Assembly: GCA_021234155.1 (NCBI GenBank)
Contig: JAJEKV010000047.1
Location: forward strand, 7,655,071-7,719,070
Direction: 5' to 3'
DNA from: Isoetes taiwanensis
Lineage: Eukaryota; Streptophyta; Lycopodiopsida; Isoetales; Isoetaceae
Length of the DNA stretch: 64,000 bases
Shown here: one piece after another, positions 1 through 11,529 of the stretch
Numbering within the stretch: position 1 is the first letter of the stretch
How the letters are laid out: the number at the start of each line of letters is the position of its first letter
The notes under the pieces: model-generated
Databases searched by the model: none
What the model was told of the DNA's origin: nothing
Seen by the model: only the letters and a program-made list of their open reading frames with translations
Position numbers and translations under genes: made by a program

Positions 1-2235
1 AAAGGCGAATATGAGCATCTGGGTAGCTAATCGGTGAGTTGAGCATGAAGCTCAAGAATTGTGCCATCTGTGTTGTTTTGGCTCTTAAAGGTGGAGCTAT
101 GATTCAGGATAATGTGGCAAGGATTACATGCAGTTGCGATCATCATGTTACATTGATTCTTAAGTGAAAGTGCTGGGTTTTGAGATTTTCCGTTAGTTAT
201 GGAAAGTAGGCTTATAATAAAATGTATTAAATTCATAGCTCATGATTGAATTATAGCTATTGAGATGGAACTTTGAAGGTAAGGCATGATCTAAGATTGA
301 ATAGTTTGGCCAAGAGAGTCATAGGAAGCTTATGGGGGCTTTTGAGTATGGCTCTGGCATGGAGCAGTGTTGGCGTAACCGATGAAGTACATAGGTGTTG
401 GATTCATATCAATATGACAACCATGCTTGTGACTTCCTCGACATGTTTGTATTGTGATCATAGCGCTCTTGATATGTTGGTAAGGTCATAGATCTGCTAC
501 CAAAAGGACAGGTTCAGCATCGATGGTTGGATTGCTATCAAGGTCTTCATCGTTGAGTTGCTACTAAAACATGGTTTAGGATGTATGAGTAACTTTGGCA
601 AGGGAATTACATGAAGGTAAACATGGAGCATTGGATAAGCTACTTCAACATATATGGGCAACCTTAGCAAAGGGCAGAGTATGATTTAGGCACGCGTGTT
701 TAGTAAATATTCTAATGAACATCACATCACATGTCATGGTCTTTGCATTGTTCTACTGTTGTCTTGGTCTTTTGATTATATACTTGGATCCTCCGGGGTC
801 GGGTTTCTAGGTTCGGTGGCCTAGGTTGCTCCGGCATGCTCATGTTCATCTCTCATTCTCTATTATAGTCTTGTGCTCTGTGACACCGGGCGTGTCTTCC
901 TCACAGGCGTAGCTTCCTGGTGAGGTTGTGCGTCAACTCTTGTGACTCCATGGTAAGAGGTCCTCCAGCGCCAGACATGGGTTGGGAAGGGTAGAGGTTC
1001 ACCCCACCAACTCCGCCAACGGGGCTCAAAATGTGAGCTGGATGGGCATCTCTCTGCTAACAGGGCCTACATGTAGGCTGGCTGAGCTTCCCATTGTCCC
1101 AGAGCTTCCCGGGCAGGGTTCAGCATCAAGATCTTCATCGTTGAGTTGCTACTAAAACATGGTTTAGGATGTAAGTAACTTTGGCAAGGGAATTACATAA
1201 AGGTAAACATGGCGCATTGGATAAGCTACTTCAACATATATGGGCAACCTCAGCAAGGGGCAGAATATGATCTAGGTACCTGTGTTTAGTAAATATTCTA
1301 ATGAACATCACATCACATGTCATGGTCTTTGCATTGTTCTACTGTTGTCTTCGTCTTTTGATTATATACTTGGATCCTCCGGGGTCGGGCTTCTAGGTTC
1401 GGTGGCCTAGGTTGCTCTGGCATGCTCATGTTCATCTCTGATCCTCTGTGGTATTCTTGTGCTCTGTGACACTGGGCGTGTCTTCCTCACAAGCGTAGCT
1501 TCATGGTGAGATTGTGTGTCAACTCTTGTGGCTCCATGGTAAGAGGTCCGCCAGCGCCAGATGTGGGCTAGGAAGGGTATGCGCATACGAGGTTCACCCC
1601 ACCAACTCCGCCAACGGGGCTCGGAATGTGAGCTGGCTGGGCATCTCTCTGCTAACAGGGCCTGCATGTAGGCTGGCTGAGCTTCCCATTGTCTCGGAGC
1701 TATGTTTCTGATGTTTTATTGTTCTGGCTATGTTCTTTGCTTTGTCGCTCAGAGTTTGGGATTTCCTTGGATTATGTTGTCATTGTCTTAGCACTGTACT
1801 CATGTAGGATTTTCCGTCTGTGTTTGTGCTTATCCAAGATTTCCAGAGTATTCCATGCATGCAAAGGCAGCCAGGGATCCCCACTTAGTCACGAGGACTA
1901 ACCCCAGTGGGTGTATGTGCAGCGAATCAACAAGCAGTGGTCAAGCTAACGGAGATAGTGTAGCCGAAGAGCATGGTCGTGCTAGAAGATTCTGAGCAAA
2001 ACTGCTACATTTTGTTATATTATGTCATGAATTCATATTGTACTTGATGGATATTGAGTTTATAAGAATTTGTCCATTGAATTTGAAGAATGAAAGTTCA
2101 ATTGCCAAGGAAGATCAATTCTTCACCATACTCAATTGTTTGTCACACCAACCTAGTAAGTGTTTTCGCAAGTTTTGACAAGATCCCGAGTTGATCCCGA
2201 GTTGCCAGGAGGGTCAACTCGGCAGGCTCATCACA
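1..2235 (+). mobile_element. Left LTR of a long-LTR retrotransposon (5' part outside window)
   Basis: This stretch matches 3722-5331 nearly base for base, and ends in TCATCACA directly before a tRNA-Met primer binding site, so it is the 5' LTR of the element whose 3' LTR is 2711-5331. By comparison with the other copy, about 1 kb of this LTR lies upstream of the window. It is about 0.6 kb longer than its partner over the shared part because of an internal duplication. No ORF of interest is present; short ORFs are chance reading frames shared by all LTR copies. Confidence 0.85.
508..1695 (+). repeat. Tandem duplication of about 0.6 kb inside the LTR
   Basis: Two adjacent copies, about 508-1110 and 1111-1695, both run from a GGTTCAGCATC start through the TCATCGTTGAGTTGCTACT segment to the TGAGCTTCCCATTGTC end. 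The partner LTR (from about 4228) has only one copy. The second copy differs from the first by scattered substitutions, so the duplication is not brand new. Confidence 0.85.
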
Positions 2236-2710
2236 GTTGGTATCAAAGCAATATTGGATCTTTGGGTGTTGACTCTGAATTATGGATTGCATTGGATCCT
2301 TGGGTGTAACAAGGTGGATTAAAATAAAGTGAAGGTATATGATGGTGCCAATGATTGTTATTTCAAAAACATTTGAAGATGGTATCCTCAGAAGGAGGAG
2401 CCATATGTAGATGCTTTGGAGTTAGGATGAAGGTGCTAAGGGAAGCAAATTTTGACGACGTTGAAGGTAAGGGTTTTCTTATGGCCATGGCATGTCTAGT
2501 AAGATGATAGCAATTGTACTCTAAGGTGGTGTTAGTAAGATTGGAATATGATCTTGATGGATTAAGTTGCTACACGAGCTGAAGATTTGAGTTGAGTTGA
2601 GCTATGTTTGACCTGAGATTTGAATCACAGAAATGCTTCAGCAAATCTAAATGCTTCAGTAAATCTATCACGACCCATGAGGACATGGGTTAAATTTTAG
2701 AAGTGGAGAC
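2236..2710 (+). mobile_element. Minimal non-coding interior of the LTR element (PBS to PPT)
   Basis: The interior is only 475 bp. It opens with TGGTATCAAAGCA (2238-2250), which fits the initiator tRNA-Met primer site with one or two changes, and closes with the purine-rich AGAAGTGGAGAC (2699-2710) directly before the 3' LTR. No gag or pol reading frame is present. The element is therefore non-autonomous, and its interior is several times shorter than each LTR. The same interior recurs, with an added unit, in the chain at 18697-31217. Confidence 0.8.
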
Positions 2711-5331
2711 TGTAACAGACCTGGGCACTTGATGGGCCAGTATATGTACTTATGTATGTATGTAAACATGTATAACATGTATCCAGCATGAAGTTAGGGT
2801 TTTGTCTGTTTGGCAAAAGGATTGTTGCAGAGCATGAAGGCAGGGAGCAAGTCTGGGTAGTTTTGGAGCCCGAATTTTGAAGAATCATATCTCGGCAACC
2901 CGAGATCCTTTTCAGGTGATTTTTCTTTTGCTAGAAAGATTTTTAGTAAGCTTTCCGGAATGGGTCTGATCAGGCCGCCGTATGCAAAAGTTATGACAGA
3001 AATAGTGATGCTGAGTCAGAATTGACTGCACTATGTATGTTCTTCTGTAGTTTGATTCTTGGAGTTAGAAGACGATCTTTGGAGGCACAATCAATTGCAA
3101 GGAGTCCAGAGGTCTATGAATGAAGAAATTATCAAGTGGGGTTTTGCTATTGATTAATTGAGATGCTATGAGTTGCCATGATTCGTCTGTACATGATTTT
3201 TGCATGCGAATATTTATGAATTTGTTGGAGGCTCATAAGGCTACGGATTGAGTAGAAACATATCTATAAGGGCTGATTCAGAGGCAAGAAGATCTGAAAA
3301 TGCTTGGGAAGTGCCAATGTGGGCTTGAATCAACAGATTTGGCATGTCTTGAATCTTCTTTGCTGGACATCTACAAGTTTGGAACTAACCGGTCATGTTT
3401 CATTTTCTGTTGTTTATATGTATTTACTTTTCTCTATGTTGCTTTGATTTAGTATTTGTTGTTAATCTAAGGAGTTAAATTAAGAAATAAACCTTTTGGA
3501 TGGGGCTCAGTTGCCTTGTATGTGGATGGAACCAGTGAAGACTGCCACAGATTGCTCAGAATAGTCACAAGAATAGTAACAGTAAGGAAATCTATTACTT
3601 TGAATGATTGTAATCTAATTGAATTAGTATGAAATATAAAGGTTGATAACTTTAAAATGGTAAAGAACCTGACAGATTGACCTATGAGATGGCTCTTAAG
3701 TAGATCCTCCTTGATAGAAGTAAAGGAGAATATGAGCATCTTGGTAGCTAATCGGTGAGTTGAGCATGAAGCTCAAGAATTGTGCCATCTGTGTTGTTTT
3801 GGCTCCTAAAGGTGGAGCTATGATTCAGGATAATGTGGCAAGGATTACATGCAGTTGCGATCATCATGTTACATTGATTCTTAAGTGAAAGTGCTGGGTT
3901 TTGAGATTTTTCGTTAGTTATGGAAAGTAGGCTTATAATAAAATGTATTAAAACCATAGCTCATGATTGAATTATAGCTATTGAGATGGAACTTTGAAGG
4001 TAAGGCATGATCTGGGATTGAATAGTTTGGCCAAGAGAGTCATAGGAAGCTTATGGGGGCTTTTGAGTATGGCCATGGCATGGAGCAGTGTTGGCGTAAC
4101 CGATGAAGTACATAGGTGTTGGATTCACATCAATATGACAACCATGCTTGTGACTTCCTCAACATGTTTGTATTGCGATGATAGCGCTCTTGATATGTTG
4201 GTAAGGTCATAGATCTGCTACCAAAAGGGCAGGGTTCAGCATCGATGGTTGGATTGCTATCAAGGTCTTCATCGTTGAGTTGCTACTATAACATGGTTTA
4301 GGATGTATGAATAACTTTGGCAAGGGAATTACATGAAGGTAAACGTGGAGCATTGGATAAGCTACTTCAACATATATGGGCAACCTCAGCAAGGGGCAGA
4401 GTATGATCTACGCACTTGTGTTTAGTAAATATTCTAATGAACATCACATCACATGTCATGGTCTTTGCATTGTTCTACTGTTGTCTTGGTCTTTTGATTA
4501 TATACTTGGATCCTCCGGGGTCGGGCTTCTAGGTTCGGTGGCCTAGGTTGCTCCGGCATGCTCATGTTCATCTCTCATTCTCTATTGTATTCTTGTGATC
4601 TGTGACACCGGGCGTGTCTTCCTCGCAGGCGTAGCTTGACTCCATGGTAAGAGGTCCTCCAGCGCCAGACGTGGGCTGGGAAGGGTATGCGCATACGAGG
4701 TTCACCCCACCAACTCCGCCAACGGGGCTCGGAATGTGAGCTGGCTGGGCATCTCTCTGCTAACAGGGCCTGCATATAGGCTGCCTGAGCTTCCCATTGT
4801 CCGGAGCTATGTTTCTGATGTTTTGTTGTTCTGGCTATGTTCTTTGCTTTGTCGCTCAGAGTTTGGGATTTCCTTGGATTATGTTGTTATTGTCTTAGCA
4901 CTGTACTCACGTAGGATTTTCCGTCTGTGTTTGTGCTTATCCAAGATTTCTAAAGTATTCCATGCATGCAGAGGCAGCCAGGGATCCCCACTTATTCACG
5001 AGGACTAACCCCAGTGGGTGTATGTGCAGCGAATCAGCAAACAGTGGTCAAGCTAACGAAGACAGTGTAGCCGAAGAGCATGGTCGTGCTAGAAGATTCT
5101 GAGCAAAACTGCTACATTTTGTTATATTATGTCGTGAATTCATATTGTACTTGATGGATATTGAGTTTATAAGAATTTGTCCATTGATTTGAAGAATGAA
5201 AGTTCAATTGCCAAGGAAGATTCAATTCTTCACCATACTCAACTGTTTGTCACACCAACCTAGTAAGTGTTTTCGCAAGTTTTGACAAGATCCCGAGTTG
5301 CTAGGAGGGTCAACTCGGCGGGCTCGTCACA
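2711..5331 (+). mobile_element. Right LTR of the first long-LTR element
   Basis: Begins TGTAACAG after the polypurine tract and ends CTCGTCACA, giving the standard TG...CA ends; length 2621 bp. It holds a GC-rich block around 4508-4555 (CCTCCGGGGTCGG) also found, inverted, in the minus-strand element at 23083-30926, and a small hairpin TTAGTC/GACTAA type motif near 4991-5008. The flank GAATA follows; the matching target duplication cannot be checked because the 5' end is outside the window. Confidence 0.85.
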
Positions 5332-5375
5332 GAATATCACAAAATAACAATAAAAGGATCTAGGTACAAACTTAC

Positions 5376-5537
5376 TTCTTCAATATGTGATCTATTTTGT
5401 TGGTTCATGTGCTTATATGGTTCTTTCCAGTAAAGCAAATCGTCTGCGACCCTTTTTATGGATTTTGCAAAAACCCTTGACCCATGCCCAATTTTTGGCT
5501 TCCCCAAATTGCTTATAGCCATTGGAGAAAGACCCAT
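5376..5537 (-). CDS. Unrecognised exon-like open segment
   Basis: An open frame on the minus strand starts with MGLSPMAISNLGKPKIG and runs to HIEE, where a GTAAGT donor-like site follows (5370-5375). The protein is basic, with a run resembling a cellular or transposase domain, but I do not recognise a family. It lies just outside the 3' end of the LTR element. It could be an exon of a decayed transposase or a chance frame. Confidence 0.25.
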
Positions 5538-7341
5538 TGTACCTTGTATAACTTTTGTGCATGATTCATATTTAAAGATTCCAATTTAGAAAGCAACCAA
5601 CGTGCAATATCATAAGAAAAAAACAAGAAATAAAGGAAGCAGAATGCAAAAAATATAATATCTATACATACCACACACAAAATGCTCCTGGGGGCGGGGG
5701 GTGTGTCGTGGCCTCCTTCTACCTTGAAACTGTGGATGTCATAGGTGTAGGATCTGTGATATATCTATGGGATCCTCGATATAGGACCTACGGAGGGGGT
5801 GGTGTCCAAGGGGGATTCACTGTAAGTGCCATACAATGTGCCTGAGTGACTTGTAGGGGGGTTTTTTCGACCCATTTCCATACGTATACGTAAGAGGTAG
5901 GGGGGTTTTTTGCCACTACTTGGGGTAAACTTTGTACGGAAGGGGTCGAATTTGCCTTTCAAGAAATCGTATACGGGGGTGTTTTTGATCACCCTATGCA
6001 CGCACATGGCATACCCCCCTTACTATAAGTGAACCCCCCGGGGTGGTGTCATGCCCTGGGGACGGCAATGGTGTCCGATGGGCAACATGTGTGATCATCC
6101 CCATGGTTCGTCGTTGCTCCTGTAGCTACTCCTGATTCGTAATAATCTGGTCAAATATAGACTTGGTATAATGATGACATGGAATGAGTTTTAGACGAGA
6201 TATCTTTTGTCTAGGTGGATATATCATTCTTGGAGAAGATAGCAGAGAAGTTGCCACTTCTTGTGGTGGTTAGTGTCATGGATAGAACTCCCTAGAGTTG
6301 TAATGAATTATTTTATGGAGGTAAGAACTTTGTAAAGTCTATATATCTCCTTTTGCAAGCACTGGGTGCCTTTCCTTTTGCAAGCACCGGGTGCCCTTCT
6401 AGTGCCGATTAGATGGCAACTCCTAAGGCTTGTACTGCATACAGAACCAGGACTAAGCGCTAACAACAAGGCAAAACCAAAGGGCAAAATTAAAGGCTTT
6501 ATTCCTTAAGTTCTGCTAATTATTCTGAGATCAAGGTTTAGAAGTGACATCTTGGACTTTTACATTCATATATGGATAGATAATACTACCAAAGAATTGA
6601 CCGAGGTAGATGTTTATTTCAGTTGGCTTTTGTCAATGCTAGGGTAAGCTGAATTTTTAGTCATAGGAAAATGACAAATTCAGTTGCAGTTTGAAACAAA
6701 TAAAAGGAAGCTGGCGTTTTCTGCTAGAAACAGTATGAACAACCATGAAGGTGGCGTTGTCTGCTAGAAATAGTATGAACAAGCACGATGCTTGCCCCTA
6801 GGAGCACAAATAACTTTTCAAAATGGTGGTTCTGTAGGCATAAGGCATAAGACAGATCTATAAATTTAACTAGAAATGGTCTACAACAAAATCTAAAACG
6901 AAACATGATACAAAACCCTTCAGATCATATAAAGATTTAAGGTGAAAACAAAGTGGGAGAAAGAGAACATTGTTGTTTCTTCTTTACGTAAATGGACAGG
7001 GAGGAAGTAATGACAATATAAAATTTCAGATGGTATCTTGCCAGGTCATCTTCAAGCAACTGACTGGACTCCGGCATCAACATAGTCATCTTCATCTCCT
7101 GTAATAACAATAACAATGCTGTCATCTTTGCCCTGAATAACCATTGGGTTCCACCTTTCATGGAAGTAGTTAAGAATCAAATCTGCTTTATAACGATACA
7201 ATATGCCAACTGCAGATCAAACAATTTTCTGTTGCATTTGATGATAAAAACGTGATTTCTAATTCAGTCTGCATTTGCACTTTCTAGAAGCAGTCTCAAA
7301 GATACTATGGTGAGTAGGCACAAAGGTTGTGATTCTTCGTC
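5538..7341. other. Stretch without a supported gene
   Basis: Mostly AT-rich spacer. Around 5690-6060 there are G-rich runs, including two TAGGGGGGTTTTTT-like direct repeats at about 5856 and 5897. Part of 6900-7341 may be the 3' untranslated region of the minus-strand F-box gene. A short open frame at 6937-7161 (minus) has no recognisable content. Confidence 0.5.
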
Positions 7342-8668
7342 CTACTCCTTCATATGGTCCTGCAGCCATTCGCTTCCATTGACTAGTTTCCACATCAAAG
7401 AAATATCACAACCCTTGTCAAAGTGTTTATAAGCCGGAAATTCTACTTCCCAATTTATTTCACGGCACTCACAATCATTAGAATCACAAGAATGATAGCG
7501 CTCCAAAATATATCTATAGAAGTAAAGGAAGTTGTGACTTTGAAAGATACCAAACTTTTGGTCTTTGGTGTATTTTTTCACATCCCAAGGCGGTCCTGGA
7601 ATATACTTCAACAAGTTCCATTCTGATGTGACAGTGTTATACACCATCATGTCTAATTGTTTCGTTTGATGGTATCCATTATCCAATACCACATCTTATC
7701 CTCATTGGTTGCCCATATAATTCAAACAACTCAGGCCTTAAAAATCCACCACATGTCAGTCCAGAACATGTTTCTGTGCTTACAGGACAACACATACTTG
7801 TCTTTTGTTGTACTATATCATATCTTATGAGAATCTCAGCGAAGGTATTCCACGCATAAAATGCAAGAAAATATGCAATCCCTTGGATAATAAGAACTTT
7901 ATTGAAGCAAAAACGTCTATAAGGGAGACCAGCAATAGGAACTTGCGTCCAACAGTTTGTTGCTGAATCAAACAAGAAAGGTGGAACTTGCCCTCCTACT
8001 GCTAATGCAAGAAAAAACCCAGGGCCTTCTAGTTTTGGGCATAAGCTAAGGTGATCAAGACACGCAAGGCCGAAAGAAGACTGCCAAACAATCTCAGGGA
8101 TATCCATCCACTCATTCAATACAGGATTACATACAGCTAATTTTAGCCTCTCCAAGTCACCATTATTCAAATTTTGAAAACATAGTAAACCTCCTGCAGA
8201 GGTAATGGGGACATAGCCATTCATGTTGACTCTATATGGAACTTTATGCGGTATTAAAGGGCTAGAAAGGGGATGCCAAGAATTCTCAAAGTGGTCATAC
8301 AAGAAGACTTGCATTCGAAATTCTTTTCTCCTTAAATCGAGCCAGGTATTTGTGAGTCTGTCATCAACTATAAAAGAACTCATATCATCTGGATATCGAG
8401 CAGAGGCGTCTTTTCTGTCAAACAGAGCTAAGAAAGAAGAGGCCGATGTCGCGCTACAATGCTCAATGTAAGATTCTGAAAAAAATAAGTTACTCCACTT
8501 TCTACAGACGGGCCTAAGACGTAGACGGTGTAACAGTGGCAAGCGAGGAAGAACCTGGGATAGGAGAAGGTCTGGCGGGAAAGCACTCCAGATGCCTGCG
8601 TCCATCTCCATTTCGACGATGCCTGTCGCCAAGAGTTGAGACTTTGAAAGCAACGTGAGGCTATCCAC
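7342..8668 (-). pseudogene. F-box protein gene with one frame break
   Basis: F-box proteins are the substrate-binding parts of SCF ubiquitin ligases. The N-terminal part has the pattern FPPDLLLSQVLPRLPL followed by LRLRPVCRKW, a typical plant F-box, about residues 30-75. A long C-terminal region of the F-box/kelch-associated type follows. The first frame (329 aa) ends at 7679 just after GQPMRIR. The downstream frame VVLDNGYHQ continues at once for a further 116 aa in the same style and ends at 7342. One extra base near 7683 explains the break, either a real frameshift or a consensus error. Joined length would be about 440 residues, normal for the family. The upstream Met at 8668 is chosen; MEMDAG further in is an alternative start. 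Confidence 0.8.
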
Positions 8669-8979
8669 GTTGCAGCCAGCTGGGATTCTTGTGGATGTGG
8701 AAACCCTTAGAGTCGTTGGATTTCATCGACGGGCACAAAAAATTAATGGAAATTCCAGCATGTCCACCGTTGGGAAGTTATTCCGGCGTGGGGAAGCATG
8801 GCGGGCAGAGTTTTTAAGAAACAAAAGCTGGGTATTTTCTAAACTGCATTTCCTATGTTTTATTGTTGCATTCCTCTGCCCGATCTCTTTCTTTGCTTTA
8901 CGCCATCTTGCAATCAATTGCGGATGCTCATGCTATCGGATAGTCTGGATGTAAAAGACTTGCACCGATCCACGCTCAA
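8669..8979. promoter_or_regulatory. Shared upstream region between divergent F-box and MFS genes
   Basis: The F-box start (8668, minus) and the transporter first exon (8980, plus) are head to head, 311 bp apart. No clear TATA box was found on either side. A bidirectional promoter is inferred from position only. Confidence 0.4.
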
Positions 8980-9177
8980 GTGCCAAGTAAAAGCAGAAGA
9001 CGCATAGGATGGTTGGGATCCAAAATAGGACGGGAACAATTGGATGCTGTGAAGCCCCTCTTGCATCTTATAGCTGCCGTGTTCGTGCATATCACTGCAT
9101 ATGTCATGGTGGTGTCTGCTCTTACTGATGTAATAATGGAAGCCCTTTGCGCTGGAAAGAAAGAATGCCATGACCAG
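8980..9177 (+). pseudogene. HIAT-like MFS transporter, first exon
   Basis: The translation has VKPLLHLIAAVFVHITAYVM then VVSALTDVIMEALCAGKKEC. This matches the start of the plant hippocampus-abundant-transcript-like (tetracycline-resistance-like) MFS transporters: first membrane helix, then TDVTM.A.CPG..EC. The frame meets a CAG/GTGCCG donor-like site at 9177/9178. The next recognisable exon of the same family is more than 2 kb downstream (11227 and, duplicated, 12754). I place the start at the Met of 8980, which leaves a basic leader before helix 1. The gene appears broken because the segment linking these exons was not found. Confidence 0.6.
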
Positions 9178-10011
9178 GTGCCGATGACCAGACCATTCCA
9201 TTCCGTGGAATATATATGATCCATGTAGCATGCAAATTCAGACGTGTTTTACAAATGCGGGAACTTTGGTTAGTACTCTTGTAGCTGCTCCATAGATCTT
9301 GTTATGTTTACTCCAATGCAAAAGGTATGCCTATGGCCAATTAATCCGTGGCTTTAACACTTGGAATTGTCCAGGAATTCGTCTTTTGTTTTTGATGCTT
9401 TGAGATAAGTTATGCGGTATAATTTGTTTCGGAGACGTATATTGAGAGTCTAAGGCATCATAGTAGAAGCTATGTGAATTGCAAATTCTTGATCTCATTG
9501 GCCCCCAGCATAAAGCATAAATCTTCCTACACTTAGCATACTGAAGCTCTTGCTAGAAGAAATTTACTGAATTCTTTGTTGTCTACTGTGCCCTTTACCA
9601 TATTGCATATAGTGTTTACTGGAACTCAACTATCCTGCCAATGTTCATATTTCACAAAACTCCAAGTCTATGAAGGATTGCATATCCCCTTGTCGTGTTG
9701 TCTCAATTACAATCCTAAGTTTTGGCAAAATCTTCAGGTATAAGCAAAAATCTTTGGCTGCAGTGAATGGAGCTGCAGCAGATAATGGGGCATCTGATGA
9801 TTGATTGGCTTCTGAAATCTTGATTGATAGAACTAGTTGAAGTAATTTGTAATCCTAAACATCATAGTCTATTGCCTGAATATATTAGGCCAACAAGGAT
9901 GCATCATCTCAGATATGTATAATAAATGTTCTGTAAGATATATGCACTAATGTTGTTCCATGTCATGATCATTATCCTTAGCGAAAATCAATTGTCATCA
10001 GATCAATGTAG
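9178..10011. other. Intron-like spacer without a supported gene
   Basis: AT-rich sequence between the MFS first exon and the SERK fragment. No coding signal was recognised on either strand. Confidence 0.5.
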
Positions 10012-10254
10012 GTGATGCGCTTCATGATTTTAAAAGTCAGCTTACTGATCCACACAATGTGCTTCAAAGTTGGAATGCCACCCTTGTAAATCCATGCACT
10101 TGGTATGTAACTTGCGACAATGACAACTATGTGATTAGAGTGTAAGTGCATTTACATATTTTTGTGAGAAGTTTTAGGCTAATATAATTTTACAATAGCT
10201 CAAGCATGGATGTATGCTTTCATCGCTGGATAAGATCACCAGATTGCAATATCT
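10012..10254 (+). pseudogene. SERK-type LRR receptor kinase fragment (two exons)
   Basis: After an AG acceptor at 10010-10011 the frame reads [20 protein letters not shown], then [11 protein letters not shown] and [10 protein letters not shown], up to a GTAAGT donor at 10142. This is the LRR N-terminal cap exon of SOMATIC EMBRYOGENESIS RECEPTOR KINASE proteins, with one codon lost in the CTWxxVTC motif. A second short exon at 10199-10254 (LSSLDKITRLQYL, then GTAAGT) fits the first LRR exon but is shorter than the usual 72 bp. The remaining LRRs, membrane helix and kinase domain are absent, so it is an isolated gene fragment. It sits inside what would be an intron of the MFS gene. Confidence 0.8.
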
Positions 10255-11226
10255 GTAAGTTCATCACCCTTATTGTCATTAACATAAGCTTTGTTTTCTT
10301 AAGTCCTTTATTGAGTTGTAATTTAAGGTAAAATGATATATATCGGCAAATCTCGAACATCGAAATTTTGATTCTCGTTAGTTATGTGCTTTTCTTTCTT
10401 GAGCCAAGGTCCCTTCAAATTGGATAATCTCTTGGCACGACGGGCCATTTCTTCTTGTCTTCTTACGGTTAATTGGCAAGGAATATAGACAATCACAATA
10501 AAATTCCTTTTTGAAGCGGTTACAACAAAATCAATTCTATCTGGTTTAACATTCTAAGCGTTTATTGGACAAAATACTTGCCGGTTTGGCTTGAGTTGGA
10601 TGACGACTTGTCCTAATGAGTTTGCCCTGGATCTAAAGTATTTATTGTCTGCATGGCTAAGGGAAAGTGGACACATATAAAATGGCAAAACACATTGGAG
10701 TTAGATCAAAATATACATCTAGAGGAAAAAAAATTCATTATCAGAAAATCAAGTCAAAAGCTGATAATTAGGCCATTTTTTCATAGTTTTGTGCAATATC
10801 TTAGGAGTTCTAGAAGTCTTGAAGAAATGCATAATTCTGTGCACTTCTTGACGAATTTTATGCGCAGCAGGAGGTCTTTGCGAAGTACCTTCATGTGAGT
10901 CTTTTGAGAAGGCACATATATTCTAGATTTCTACTGTCTCCAGCAAGTGACAAGTTGCTAGTTCACTAACTCTGTTCATTTTGTTTGATCAGTTAAAAGC
11001 TGTGTTACAATTACTGTATAGAGAAGATAAATTGTTATTTTTTGATAGGGATAAAAGTGTTTATGAATAGTAAATATCAATGGGGCCAACATGTTGCAGA
11101 ATGCAATGTCAAGGATGCAACATCAAGAAACTCCATAGATTTCGAACAATGCCATTCTTGTTCCTTGTGTGTTGAGAAATTGGTATCATGTTACTAATGA
11201 ATCTTGTTGGCCTGGAAAACCTGCAG

Positions 11227-11529
11227 GTTTCAAGTATTGGTACTATGTTACTAACTCCAGTTCTTGGGAACCTTTCTGATGTGTATGGTCACCATTCACT
11301 TTTCAAAATCCTACCTGTTGGTACATTTTCTATCCCCATATCGTATTCACTAAATAGATGAATTTCACATTTTGACATGAGGAATTGGCAGTTGTTTCGG
11401 CATATAAAAGAACCAAATACGGTTGTTGCCCCATGACCTATTGGTCTCCGTGGACGTTAAAAAAAAACTATTCTATTCTATTCTATGACTATGGAGGGAA
11501 GCATAATTTGCCTTTCTCTTGCCTATGTG
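11227..11529 (+). pseudogene. HIAT-like MFS transporter exons, copy 1
   Basis: The first exon (11227-11357, acceptor CTGCAG) reads VSSIGTMLLTPVLGNLSDVYG, the second-helix and D.YG loop signature of MFS transporters. A TGA ends this frame at 11358-11360. The second exon (11485-11529, donor GTAAGA) reads MTMEGSIICLSLAYV, matching the EGS..CLSLAYVAD helix of HIAT-like proteins. A LINE-tail insertion abuts this exon. Just upstream, 11175-11215 encodes a weaker copy of the same IGTMLLTP motif. Orphaned from the first exon at 8980, so probably not functional. Confidence 0.65.
11430..11484 (+). mobile_element. Short LINE 3' tail insertion in duplication copy 1
   Basis: Copy 2 runs straight from GGTTGTTGC to TATGACTATGG (12951-12968). 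Copy 1 has about 55 extra bases between these words. They read CTATTGGTCTCCGTGGACG, an A-run, then TTCTATTCTATTCT. The extreme 3' end of the LINE at 30440-30480 has the matching AATTGGTCTCTGTGGACG and TTCTA repeats. It is therefore a severely 5'-truncated LINE insertion, later than the duplication. Confidence 0.8.

Noticed and set aside
273-491. 72-codon ORF repeated at 3994-4212
   Set aside because: It lies in both LTR copies because the LTRs are identical in origin; no protein family and no codon-level conservation.
1407-1667. LTR ORF on the minus strand, also near 4575-4775 and 17952-18137
   Set aside because: The frame changes between LTR copies, as expected for non-coding repeats.
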